From: a virus
Strand: one strand, 5' to 3'
IMG/VR virus record: IMGVR_UViG_3300020020_000055
Location: 1 to 47,241 of that record
DNA: 47,241 bases
Every line of letters begins with the position of its first letter. Within the stretch, counting starts at the first letter, position 1. This document shows, in pieces, positions 39,020-47,041 of this stretch. The notes beneath the pieces were generated by a model. The model did no database searches. It saw only the letters and a list, made by a program, of their open reading frames with translations, and was not told the origin of the DNA. The position numbers and the translations under genes were made by a program.

Positions 39020-40984
39020 TTAGGCCGCCGATCCCGATGCGGTTTGCACGACCAAGCCCGCGAGCACGCGCTCTAATTCGCGCTTGATTGCTTGGGCGAG
39101 CACGGCCGCGTCGGCGTTAGGCGAGCCGCCCGACGGGCCCGCGTTTACGACGAGCTCGCCGATCGACACTGACGAGCCGCCGCGTGCACCGCCGCCGCTC
39201 GGCTGGTCGGACATGGACACGTCGGGCGGCAAGTTGACGCCGGGCGCCAAGCCCGACGCCATGGAATCGACGGCCGAGGTCGCCTCGGGTGCGCCGCGGG
39301 TAACACCGAGCGCAACGCCCGCCGATATATCCTCGCCGAGTGCTGCGAACACTTTGGAGGGCGAGTGCATATCGAGCTCGTCAGAAAACACGCCGACCGC
39401 TTTGTGCGCGAGCATGGCAAACGCCTTGCCAAGCGGCCCGAACATGTTGCCGATCCCGTCAATGATCCCGTCGACCATATTGCGACCGAGGTTGACAAAT
39501 GCATCGAAGTCTAGACCGCCCGACAGGTAATCGACGATCTTGTACAAGCCATACAAAACCAACCCAATCGCGGCCGCCATTAGTATAAATGGGAGCGACA
39601 GCGCAAACACGCTCACCGCGATTACAGCAAACACGGCGGCGAGCCCGAGCAACGCAAGGCCGATCGCAGCAAACGCGACCACGCCCGCGTACACGAACAC
39701 GTCAAACCATTTGCGTGTATCGTTTTGGGTCTCGGTACCAAAGATTTTGCGCCAAACGTTTTGCAGCTTGCGCAACGCGATCCCGACGACGAGTGCGCCG
39801 ATAATCATGCCCTGAAAAAACCGCTTCATTGCGAGCACGCCGCGCTCGGCGCCGTCGACAAACGGTTGAAACAGCGGCACCAACATCGCGCGCAACGCTT
39901 TACCGGCCGCCGTCGTTTGACTAAACATGCCTTGCAGCTGCGCCCATACCGATAAAAACCGATCGATCTTGAGCCCGCTAAACAGCGAGTCGATCGCCTC
40001 TTTTTGTTTGAGTGCGACGACGTTGATATCAAGCATTTTTTGCTTGACGATATTGCCGTAACGGTCGCGCATCTTATTGGTGAGTCGGTCGACCGACCCG
40101 CCCATAAGCGCGGTGTGCGCCGCCCAACTGGAAAACATACCGGCTTGAGCGTCGTTAGTTGCCGACGCGACGATAGCCGTACCTAATAGCGCTTTTTTCC
40201 AATTCTCGCCGCGTGCGCCCGCGAGTTGGAGTTGGTCGCCGTACTGCGCGATCTTCTCGCGAGCGATCGACGTTTGCGCGGCGACCTCGTCGATCGTCTT
40301 TTGGAGGTCGTCGGCTTTATCCCGACCGAGCCCATACGTAATCGACATTGCAGTACGGATCCGCGTCAACCCTTCCAAATGCAGCAATTCGGATCGACGC
40401 GTGTTGGCCGACGTAATCGCAAACTTGGTCATACCGACGACCGCTTGCCCGAGCGCGGTTGTTAGTTTGTACAACGCGCCGACGACCAATACGATTGCGC
40501 CCGCGAGGCCAGCCATACGCAATGCGGCCGCGCCGCCCATGCTGCTCAGTGATTGGAATTTGCCGATGGCCGATTGAATCGGTGCGGGCAACATACCGAT
40601 CGCCGCCTTGAGCTGGTCGACCGCGTCGGTCACGGGCGGCGTTACGGGCGGGTCGACCTTGGGCAACGGCTCGGGCTTGGGTGGTCGCGGGCCCTTGATT
40701 GGCTTCCGAAACGAGCCGCCTAGCTTGATAAACTCGGCGTTGGACTCGGCGATCTTTTCCTTGAGTTGACCCATTTGCGAGCCAAGCGCGTCGATCGCCT
40801 CGCGGTTGGGATCGGTCGCCGACTCCAATTGCTTCATGGCGCGATTCATGGCGCCGAGTGCTTGGTTATCCGAGTCGATCTCGCGTTTGAGGTTTTTTAG
40901 GGCGGTCGACGCCGAGTCGACGGGCGCGCTAACACCATCCTCGGCGACGATTCCAAATGTGGCTGTTTCTTCGCTATTTGCCAT
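39020..40984 (-). CDS. Tail tape measure protein
   Basis: A 654-aa protein that sets tail length and is ejected with the DNA. N-terminal coiled coil (LKNLKREIDSDNQALGAMNR), a Pro-rich hinge near residue 100, then several hydrophobic helices (about 160-185, 390-405 and 425-490, for example AGVVAFAAIGLALLGLAAVF), and a disordered Gly/Ser tail. At roughly 0.15 nm per residue the tail would be near 100 nm. Its ATG lies just inside the end of the frameshifted tail chaperone. Confidence 0.88.
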   Translation of the reverse strand: MANSEETATFGIVAEDGVSAPVDSASTALKNLKREIDSDNQALGAMNRAMKQLESATDPNREAIDALGSQMGQLKEKIAESNAEFIKLGGSFRKPIKGPRPPKPEPLPKVDPPVTPPVTDAVDQLKAAIGMLPAPIQSAIGKFQSLSSMGGAAALRMAGLAGAIVLVVGALYKLTTALGQAVVGMTKFAITSANTRRSELLHLEGLTRIRTAMSITYGLGRDKADDLQKTIDEVAAQTSIAREKIAQYGDQLQLAGARGENWKKALLGTAIVASATNDAQAGMFSSWAAHTALMGGSVDRLTNKMRDRYGNIVKQKMLDINVVALKQKEAIDSLFSGLKIDRFLSVWAQLQGMFSQTTAAGKALRAMLVPLFQPFVDGAERGVLAMKRFFQGMIIGALVVGIALRKLQNVWRKIFGTETQNDTRKWFDVFVYAGVVAFAAIGLALLGLAAVFAVIAVSVFALSLPFILMAAAIGLVLYGLYKIVDYLSGGLDFDAFVNLGRNMVDGIIDGIGNMFGPLGKAFAMLAHKAVGVFSDELDMHSPSKVFAALGEDISAGVALGVTRGAPEATSAVDSMASGLAPGVNLPPDVSMSDQPSGGGARGGSSVSIGELVVNAGPSGGSPNADAAVLAQAIKRELERVLAGLVVQTASGSAA

Positions 40985-41177
40985 TGGGTAGTGCCGCCCT
41001 TATCAATCGGCGTATTAGCGTTAGCTCCCTAGCAATCCCAACCACTATCAATGCGCCGCCAAACGCCCGCGCGTACTCGTTAGTCGTCTCGGGCTCGCGC
41101 CCGAGCAAATCCATTAGACACATCGCTGCTACGCCGTCGTCGGATTGGGTTAGGCGGCGCAGCTCATCTATTTTCCC
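40974..41177 (-). CDS. Tail assembly chaperone, -1 frameshift extension
   Basis: After a -1 slip on GGGAAAA just before the TAG, the ribosome reads on through IDELRRLTQSDDGVAAMCLM and DLLGREPETTNEYARAF to TAG at 40974-40976. The full long form is 215 aa. The extension has no start codon of its own at its beginning and ends 11 bases into the tape measure gene. This is the same layout as lambda G/GT. Confidence 0.85.
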   Translation of the reverse strand, partial: GKIDELRRLTQSDDGVAAMCLMDLLGREPETTNEYARAFGGALIVVGIARELTLIRRLIRAALPNGK

Positions 41178-41620
41178 TTGGCCTCGCCCGTGCGGAATCC
41201 AGCGAGCTCGACCGCTTTGTTAGCAATACCTGGTAATATGCCGGCTTGCGACGAGTACCATTTATCGAATACGGGCTTAGGTGGATACAGCAAACACGAC
41301 TTTACGAATTCGATCGCGTTGTCCGATTTGGCGCCCTCGGCGTCTTGAAACTTGCGATAAGCGGCGACGTGCGGCCGGCGTATGACGACGTCGCCCGCGG
41401 CCGTTTCGACCAGCGCAACTTGCTTGGCACCGAATTCGATTTGCGCGCGGTCGAGTGCTTCCGCCGCCTCCAAGCGCGTGGTTTCCTCGGCGATTTGATC
41501 GTCGATCGTCGGCGCCAACCGTGCGGCGGCCGCCTCGACCAGTGCGGCGCGTTTGGCTTGGAGCTCGGCGAGTCGTAACTCGGCCTCGGTTTTGGTTTGG
41601 TCGGTAATGGTCATGGTCAT
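41168..41620 (-). CDS. Tail assembly chaperone (short form)
   Basis: A 150-aa helical protein in the lambda gpG position: between the tube and the tape measure. It has a long charged coiled coil (TEAELRLAELQAKRAALVEA) and ends GEAKGK followed by TAG. The last two sense codons sit on the slippery heptamer GGGAAAA (41171-41177 on the opposite strand), where a -1 shift yields the longer form. Confidence 0.85.
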   Translation of the reverse strand: MTMTITDQTKTEAELRLAELQAKRAALVEAAAARLAPTIDDQIAEETTRLEAAEALDRAQIEFGAKQVALVETAAGDVVIRRPHVAAYRKFQDAEGAKSDNAIEFVKSCLLYPPKPVFDKWYSSQAGILPGIANKAVELAGFRTGEAKGK

Positions 41621-41647
41621 GGTGGTCAGTCCGTTAGATCAGTTAGC

Positions 41648-41684
41648 GGCTGCTTTATAATTTCTGAAAAACTATAAAGCAGCC
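41648..41684 (-). terminator. Hairpin between tube and chaperone genes
   Basis: A perfect 12-bp stem, GGCTGCTTTATA (41648-41659) with TATAAAGCAGCC (41673-41684), 13-nt loop, 10 nt after the tube stop. There is no T-tract, so it may be an attenuator or an RNA processing or stabilising hairpin that keeps sheath and tube expression above that of the chaperone. Confidence 0.65.
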
Positions 41685-41694
41685 CAGTTGCGCG

Positions 41695-42180
41695 TCACGC
41701 GAACGGTGCGCCCTCGGCGTCTTCGAACAGCACGAGGCCGTTGCGTCGGATGTACATCGGGTCGATCTCGATCTCTTCTTTGAGCGGATCGGCCGACTCT
41801 TCTTCTGACGACGTGGTCGCGACGTATACGCACCCGCCGATCTCAACCGCGACGTTGGGCTCGTCGGGCTCAGAATACAAAACCGAGATCAAAAACTCGA
41901 CGTTGCCGTACGACGTGCCCGAGTTGCTAGCTTGCGCCAACGCCTCGCGGAAAATCTGCGCCGACGATTTCCAACCCGTTAGCTTTACATTTTCAAGCGT
42001 GTATTTACCGCGCGAGCGGCCGCGCGGCGCGTGGTGCCGACCCATGCCATACGCTTTTACGCGCTCGACCTTATCGGCGTACGAGATCGCCGTAAATCCG
42101 TAGTAGTCCTCGCCGCGCAACTTGAGCACGATCGAGCCCCACGACAATTGATTACCGTTGACGCGAATACCATCAGACAT
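41695..42180 (-). CDS. Tail tube protein
   Basis: A 161-aa protein placed directly after the sheath gene. Beta-rich: WGSIVLKLRGEDYYGFTAIS, then YTLENVKLTGW. The YGMGRHHAPRGRSRGKYT loop is common in tube proteins of Mu-like and related myophages. It should stack as rings inside the sheath. A TAACAG spacer separates it from the sheath stop. Confidence 0.82.
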   Translation of the reverse strand: MSDGIRVNGNQLSWGSIVLKLRGEDYYGFTAISYADKVERVKAYGMGRHHAPRGRSRGKYTLENVKLTGWKSSAQIFREALAQASNSGTSYGNVEFLISVLYSEPDEPNVAVEIGGCVYVATTSSEEESADPLKEEIEIDPMYIRRNGLVLFEDAEGAPFA

Positions 42181-42185
42181 GACTG

Positions 42186-43625
42186 TTAGGCTCCAATCAC
42201 GACTAAGGCGGGATTTTCATACCCGACCGTAATGTCGATAAATTCGGGGTACGCGAGCGGAATCACGCGCGCGGTACCTGTTAGGGTTTTGGTCGACAAT
42301 ACGTTGTCGGTGCGCGACAAAACGAATTGCACGCCGCTTGCCTTGGGTGCGGCGAGCAACGCCGATGCCATCGCCGCGCGGGCGCCCATCTCGATATCAA
42401 GCGCCTCGGTTTCAAGTATAAAGCCCGTCGTCGCGTTGACGCGAATTGGCTTGTTTAGGCGCAGGATAAAATAGTTGCGCAACACGCGTTCGGTGAGATT
42501 GAGCACGCGGCGGTGCGGGATCAGTTGAAAGTCGGATCCGTCGGGTGAAAGCAACCGCGGCCGGTTGACGTATACGCCCGGGTACCCATCCCACGTGCGC
42601 AATGACGTCATGCGCAAATCGTCGAGGCCGGGTGTCAGTGACTCGTCGTATTCGTCGGCGTTGCCATTGTCGTCGCGAATCGATACGCCCGGCAACGATC
42701 CGCGGTTGACGTCGGCAATATTGATTTCCTCGGATACCGCTTGCGCGGCCGCGATCGCAAAGTTGATCGGGCGTCGGTACTTGCGACCCGACACGCCGCT
42801 CGTAATCTTAGCGGCCGCGCCCGCGACCGTGCCCGACTTGGTCGCCTTGGCGCTAAATATAACACCCATGGCCGCGATATAAGTCGCGGCCGACTCGGCG
42901 ACGGCTGGGATACGCGGGCTCGCGATCCAAGACTTGTACTTGCCCGACGTGCGCCAACCCGAGATCTTGAGCTCGATTGCGTCGAGTGCGTTGCCGTCGA
43001 GGGCGCCGACGATCGTCAGTTGCTCCCATGCCGTAAGCGTGTTTCCAAGCGCCGTGAGCGACGCTGTAAGGTCGGCCGTTGACCACTGCGCCGCGGTCGC
43101 TACGGCCGCGTACGTGTCGCCCGTAACGACCGTGCCCGCGGCAAACTCAAACGTCGTACCGCCAAGTGTAATTTCCTCGGCCGTGCCCAACGCTTTGACG
43201 GGCCCATACGTGCGGCCGCCGTCGTAAGACTCTTGATAGCTAATCGGGCCCGTAGCAATCGTGCCGCCGAGCGTGAATTTGATCACATACTCGTAATCAT
43301 CGGCGGGCGTTGGCGACGCCGCGATCGTCGCGACCGAGGTGCCCGTGCCAACGTGCGTGACCGCGCTCACGGCCGCGGCGACCGACGCGTCGGAACGCAC
43401 AATCAACGCGGGTCGGCCGGTTGCACCGATGTAATAAGCCGCCGCCTCGACGAGCGGGCCCGCACCGAATGCCGCGATGAGGTCGGGCACGCGCGCGTAT
43501 GAGGCGGGCGTATTGAGTGCGCCGGCCGACGACGCGCCAATAAACGCCATGAGTTGACCAGCGCTCGGCGGCAATACGCCCAACGCACCATCTAACTCAG
43601 AGATGGTAACTGCAGGTTGTGTCAT
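42186..43625 (-). CDS. Contractile tail sheath protein
   Basis: A 479-aa sheath subunit: VTISELDGALGVLPPSAGQL at the start, a Gly/Ala-rich first domain, an inserted beta domain (about 90-190), and the conserved C-terminal region (YVNRPRLLSPDGSDFQLIPH, then RVLRNYFILRLNKPI). Together with the tube and J/gp25-like genes it shows that the phage has a contractile tail. Confidence 0.9.
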   Translation of the reverse strand: MTQPAVTISELDGALGVLPPSAGQLMAFIGASSAGALNTPASYARVPDLIAAFGAGPLVEAAAYYIGATGRPALIVRSDASVAAAVSAVTHVGTGTSVATIAASPTPADDYEYVIKFTLGGTIATGPISYQESYDGGRTYGPVKALGTAEEITLGGTTFEFAAGTVVTGDTYAAVATAAQWSTADLTASLTALGNTLTAWEQLTIVGALDGNALDAIELKISGWRTSGKYKSWIASPRIPAVAESAATYIAAMGVIFSAKATKSGTVAGAAAKITSGVSGRKYRRPINFAIAAAQAVSEEINIADVNRGSLPGVSIRDDNGNADEYDESLTPGLDDLRMTSLRTWDGYPGVYVNRPRLLSPDGSDFQLIPHRRVLNLTERVLRNYFILRLNKPIRVNATTGFILETEALDIEMGARAAMASALLAAPKASGVQFVLSRTDNVLSTKTLTGTARVIPLAYPEFIDITVGYENPALVVIGA

Positions 43626-43643
43626 TGTGTTAGATCCTGATAG

Positions 43644-44198
43644 TTAGGGCGCAGTAATCGTTTCGGTTGTGTCTAGCTCTGACACGTCGACCTCAAACTC
43701 GGTGTCGCCGGGCGCGTCGGCCCAAGGCGGGATTTGCGACCATGGCAAATCTGGGATCGTGGCTTGGAGCTCACACACAAGCTGCAACACCGCACCGTGT
43801 CGACGCTCAAGCCGCCGCGTATCCCATTTTTGGGCGCGCACATAAAACGCACCGTGTTTTGCTTGGTAAACCGCGCGTATAAATGCGTCGTACAAATACC
43901 GCGTCACGCGGTATTGAGCGATCTCGACCTCGGGCGCGCTTAGGTCTTGACCGTTTATCCAAATCGTAAATTGCTCGTTTAGTGTCAATAGCGACCGCGG
44001 ATAACCGCCCGGGTTGCGCGGGCCCGTGACCGTACCGACGAGCCCGCTCGGGTCACCCGGTACCCATGCAATGCGATTGCCGATCGCGTGCTGTGCGGGC
44101 ACGCGCCAACCAAATTGGTTGGTCACGGGCACGGCGTCGGCGAGCAAACTCGCCGACACGACCTCATACAAACTAACCCAACCGAGTATGCTAGCCAT
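43644..44198 (-). CDS. Neck/tail terminator protein
   Basis: A 184-aa protein before the sheath, in the Mu gp37-like place. It reads MASILGWVSLYEVVSASLLA, then WINGQDLSAPEVEIAQYRVT and a long helix. It probably closes the tail end or joins tail to head. ATG 44196-44198 overlaps the previous gene by 8 nt. Confidence 0.62.
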   Translation of the reverse strand: MASILGWVSLYEVVSASLLADAVPVTNQFGWRVPAQHAIGNRIAWVPGDPSGLVGTVTGPRNPGGYPRSLLTLNEQFTIWINGQDLSAPEVEIAQYRVTRYLYDAFIRAVYQAKHGAFYVRAQKWDTRRLERRHGAVLQLVCELQATIPDLPWSQIPPWADAPGDTEFEVDVSELDTTETITAP

Positions 44199-44586
44199 GG
44201 TCGACACCCGCCGCCCATGCCTCAAATCGCCGTGTCAACACGTCACCCATCGCGCGCGCGATGTTGGGCGGGATATGACCGACGGGTATGATTTGCCGCT
44301 TGGTTTTACCCTTGACGCGACCCCTGTGGTGCCGCGCCTCGATTCCGAGCAACCGAATCCAAATCGTGCGACCAATCAAGCCGACCTTGACCGCGTCGGC
44401 GGCGTTGACCAGTACCGCGCCCGAGCCGTCTTTACGCGGTGCCCACGGAACACCCTCGGGCGTCGTGCCCGCGCGTGCGGTCGCCAACGACTCGCGGCGC
44501 ACGGCCTCGGTGCACTCGGGCAACGCGTCTAGTAGCAACGCATCGGGCAACGCTTGTACGCGCGCTATGAGCTCGTCGACGGTCAT
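44191..44586 (-). CDS. Virion morphogenesis (gpG/HK97 gp10-like) protein
   Basis: A 131-aa protein: VDELIARVQALPDALLLDAL at the N-terminus, TTPEGVPWAPRKDGSGAVL in the centre, then IWIRLLGIEARHHRG. The G..W..R.. pattern is typical of Mu gpG-type virion morphogenesis proteins that complete the tail joining face. Confidence 0.7.
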   Translation of the reverse strand: MTVDELIARVQALPDALLLDALPECTEAVRRESLATARAGTTPEGVPWAPRKDGSGAVLVNAADAVKVGLIGRTIWIRLLGIEARHHRGRVKGKTKRQIIPVGHIPPNIARAMGDVLTRRFEAWAAGVDHG

Positions 44587-44588
44587 GG

Positions 44589-45071
44589 TTAGTACGCGTT
44601 TTCATCCTCGCTGCGCCCGATCCGGGCTTGTGACACCGACCACGCGTACGGCGATTGCTGTGCAACGCCGCGCGGGAAACCACGCGCAATACCCGATTCG
44701 TCGGTATTCGCACGCGCGGGTAAATCAAACAGTCCAGTTTCTGAATTCGCCGCTTCCTTGATATCCGCCCACGCACCGTCGCGGTCGGTCAAGTACATAT
44801 TTGCATCTTCATCAGTCGAGGCGCGGCCGCGCTTGAGCCACACATCATGCGTGACTATGCGGGTCAACCAATCGCATACGGCGATCGGGTATGGCGACTG
44901 AAACGGTGCGTTGTACCGTTTGGCCAACGCCGAATCGATACGCGCCGAAACCAATAACAGTCGGTTGTCTATAAAACCCGGGTACCGCGCCTCGCACTCG
45001 TCGACGAATTCGTCGGGCATGAGTGTTGCCGTGCGAAACTCGACCAAGGTTTGATATGCAACCGATGCCAT
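44589..45071 (-). CDS. Head-tail connector, DUF1320 (Mu gp36-like)
   Basis: A 160-aa connector protein: helical, with VDECEARYPGFIDNRLLLVS, ARIDSALAKRYNAPFQSPYP and then DWLTRIVTHDVWLKRG, as in DUF1320 adaptors below the portal. It begins CTAACAC-ATG directly after the stop of the small membrane protein. Confidence 0.78.
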   Translation of the reverse strand: MASVAYQTLVEFRTATLMPDEFVDECEARYPGFIDNRLLLVSARIDSALAKRYNAPFQSPYPIAVCDWLTRIVTHDVWLKRGRASTDEDANMYLTDRDGAWADIKEAANSETGLFDLPARANTDESGIARGFPRGVAQQSPYAWSVSQARIGRSEDENAY

Positions 45072-45074
45072 GTG

Positions 45075-45266
45075 TTAGTCGCTTTCGTCGTGTACGGGTG
45101 CGGGCTTGGTCGCGGGCTTGACGACCGCGCGGTGTACGGCGGCGCCGCCCGTGAGCGCGCTGCCAAGGATCTTGACGACCTCGCCAATCGGCCCGGGTAT
45201 AACGCCGGCCTCGGCAACGGCCGCGAGTGCGACGCCAATCGCACCGAGTATGATTGCCCAAGGCAT
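45075..45266 (-). CDS. Small membrane protein in the head module
   Basis: A 63-aa protein with a hydrophobic first half (WAIILGAIGVALAAVAEAGV) and a second hydrophobic stretch (VVKILGSALTGGAAV), then a charged tail. Two nt after the Acb2-like stop. Holin-like in size, but in the head module; its role is open. Confidence 0.62.
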   Translation of the reverse strand: MPWAIILGAIGVALAAVAEAGVIPGPIGEVVKILGSALTGGAAVHRAVVKPATKPAPVHDESD

Positions 45267-45268
45267 GA

Positions 45269-45484
45269 CTAACGACGCTCCACCGGGCCCGTAAGCGCCG
45301 CTCGCACGGCCGCATCTTTGCCCTCTAATAGTTTGCGCAACGCGACCGTACGCTCGGCGTTTTGCGGCAACGTCGCGGTAATGAGCCGAGCGAGCTCGCA
45401 CCACGGTTGCGATACCGAGGCGAGGTGCGGCGGCAAATGGTCGTATGTAAAATACTGCAGAATGGGATCGGCGTATTCGGCCAT
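45269..45484 (-). CDS. Acb2/Tad1-like hairpin protein (candidate anti-CBASS sponge)
   Basis: A 71-aa helical protein: YFTYDHLPPHLASVSQPWCE, then NAERTVALRKLLEGKDAAVR. The pattern FTY..LPP..........LA........P...E...AL.KL..A...A.. is that of the Acb2/Tad1 hairpin family (DUF7681). Characterised members sequester cyclic di- and trinucleotide signals and so block CBASS and Thoeris-type immunity. In other phages such genes also sit near the capsid gene. The family assignment is from remembered pattern and is not checked. A terminator between capsid and this gene may lower its expression relative to capsid. Confidence 0.6.
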   Translation of the reverse strand: MAEYADPILQYFTYDHLPPHLASVSQPWCELARLITATLPQNAERTVALRKLLEGKDAAVRAALTGPVERR

Positions 45485-45506
45485 GGTTGGTCCTGAGTGT
45501 TAGGTC

Positions 45507-45545
45507 AAAAAGTGCGCTCGGCTCGCTGACCTAACGAGCCGAGCG
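45507..45545 (-). terminator. Terminator/attenuator after the capsid gene
   Basis: On the minus strand an 11-bp stem, CGCTCGGCTCG (45535-45545) with CGAGCCGAGCG (45515-45525), 9-nt loop, then CAC and five T. It lies 16 nt after the capsid stop. Since the operon continues, it must be partly read through, giving more capsid than downstream transcripts. Confidence 0.85.
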
Positions 45546-45560
45546 ACGGTGTTAGAATCG

Positions 45561-46580
45561 TTAGGCCGCCATGCACTTGAAAAGCAGGAATGGGTGGCCC
45601 GGCAAAATCGCGTTGCGACCTTCCGACGTCCACTGAAATTCCTTGATTCGTGCTAGCTGCGCATCCGTTTGAGGCCCGTAATATAAAACGGTGAATGGCT
45701 CGCGATTGACGTAGCAAAAGGCCCCGAGATCGGACGTCAAAATGTCCTCGCATGCCACGTAGTAAGTCGTATCCGATCCGCCAAACGCCGCACCGAGCTC
45801 GGGCACTTCGACGGGTTGGCCGAGGCCAAAGTTTCGGATCACGGCCTCGACGTCGCCCGAGCCACCACCCGCGGCGGCCGCCTGTGCGATGAATTTGGCG
45901 TTAGTGATTTGCTGCGCACGCGCGGTGAGCGCGGGCGGATGCAAAATCGTGCCGACGCGTAGAAACCGCGGATCGACGCCGTTAGGCATTTTGATATTCG
46001 CTACGCCCGCAATAACCTTGGCGAGGTTATTTACTGCGACGTCGAGCGTCACTGACGCGTCGATAGGTACTGCGCCCGCGCCCGAGCCCGCGGTGTTGAT
46101 ATTTGAGAACGTCGGCCCGCCGATGATAAACGGATTGACAGGGTGAGCGGTCGCAAAAAACGCGAGCCCGTCGTACGTAATCGGGTTGGCAAGGATCGCG
46201 TTTGCGACTGACTTTTGCGGCCAATACGCCGCGTATGCGCCGACGGTACGCGACCAATGCGTTGCAAGGTCGACGCCGTTGCCGTCGAGGTCGGTAAACT
46301 GCTCTTTTTTGACCTTGAGACCGGCCGCCGCGTTCAGGTTTTCTACTGACGTAGTAAGCCCGACGATATCGTCGAATCGCACGTTGCCGCCGTGTCCGGT
46401 CGGGCGGATTTGAGCGGTATCGAGCAACCAACTGATTTGCTCTTTTTTCGCGCCGCTCGGAATGGTCTTAGTGATTCGCGTATACCAGAGGTTGCTAAGC
46501 AACCGATCGTAATCGCGCGAGGTAATGAGACGCATGTTTGACTCAAGGTCAAACAGGAAACTAGGTGTAATAGATGCCAT
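45561..46580 (-). CDS. Major capsid protein, Mu gpT-like
   Basis: A 339-aa capsid protein: TPSFLFDLESNMRLITSRDY at the N-terminus, KTIPSGAKKEQISWLLDTAQ, then SRTVGAYAAYWPQKSVANAI, the pattern of Mu-like major head subunits (gpT) with the HK97 fold. Place after the protease and decoration gene and before the connector genes agrees. A stem-loop terminator follows it. Confidence 0.88.
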   Translation of the reverse strand: MASITPSFLFDLESNMRLITSRDYDRLLSNLWYTRITKTIPSGAKKEQISWLLDTAQIRPTGHGGNVRFDDIVGLTTSVENLNAAAGLKVKKEQFTDLDGNGVDLATHWSRTVGAYAAYWPQKSVANAILANPITYDGLAFFATAHPVNPFIIGGPTFSNINTAGSGAGAVPIDASVTLDVAVNNLAKVIAGVANIKMPNGVDPRFLRVGTILHPPALTARAQQITNAKFIAQAAAAGGGSGDVEAVIRNFGLGQPVEVPELGAAFGGSDTTYYVACEDILTSDLGAFCYVNREPFTVLYYGPQTDAQLARIKEFQWTSEGRNAILPGHPFLLFKCMAA

Positions 46581-46607
46581 GGTGAGCTAACTCGACCCTT
46601 TCAATCG

Positions 46608-47036
46608 TTAGACGCCGACGACGTCGGGCACGAATGGATACGCGGCGTAGACCAACACACCGTCGGTCGAGTTGACGTCGAGTACGAGCCCGAGCGCCGA
46701 GCGACCAGTGTCATCGCCTGACACGGTCGTGTCGTCTTTTATGTATGCGAGCGTGCCGCGATCGGCGAGTACGATCGGTGTGGTCGCATCGTTAGCCCAC
46801 CAATACGCGGCGATCTCCGACCAAAACTTGACCTGTACAGTCTTGACGCCGTCGCCTAGTACGTCGGCCGTAAAGATACCGATAGGGATCAAACCCGTGT
46901 CGGTTGCGCCCTTGGTGATTGCGCCCGCGTCGCCCGTATCGATTACGGCGATTTTACCGCGCTCGGCTTGTACACCCGACTTCAAAATGAAGTCGTAATA
47001 TCCGATCGCCTGCTCTTTGATAGTAATAGCGGTCAT
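46608..47036 (-). CDS. Head decoration protein (DUF2190-like)
   Basis: A 142-aa beta-rich protein: EQAIGYYDFILKSGVQAERG, then IGIFTADVLGDGVKTVQVKF and a C-terminal strand region. It fits capsid cement proteins that sit between protease and major capsid genes. ATG 47034-47036 is 5 nt after the protease stop. The Lys/Gly motif AERGKIAVIDTGDAGA is typical of such proteins. Confidence 0.75.
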   Translation of the reverse strand: MTAITIKEQAIGYYDFILKSGVQAERGKIAVIDTGDAGAITKGATDTGLIPIGIFTADVLGDGVKTVQVKFWSEIAAYWWANDATTPIVLADRGTLAYIKDDTTVSGDDTGRSALGLVLDVNSTDGVLVYAAYPFVPDVVGV

Positions 47037-47041
47037 GATGA

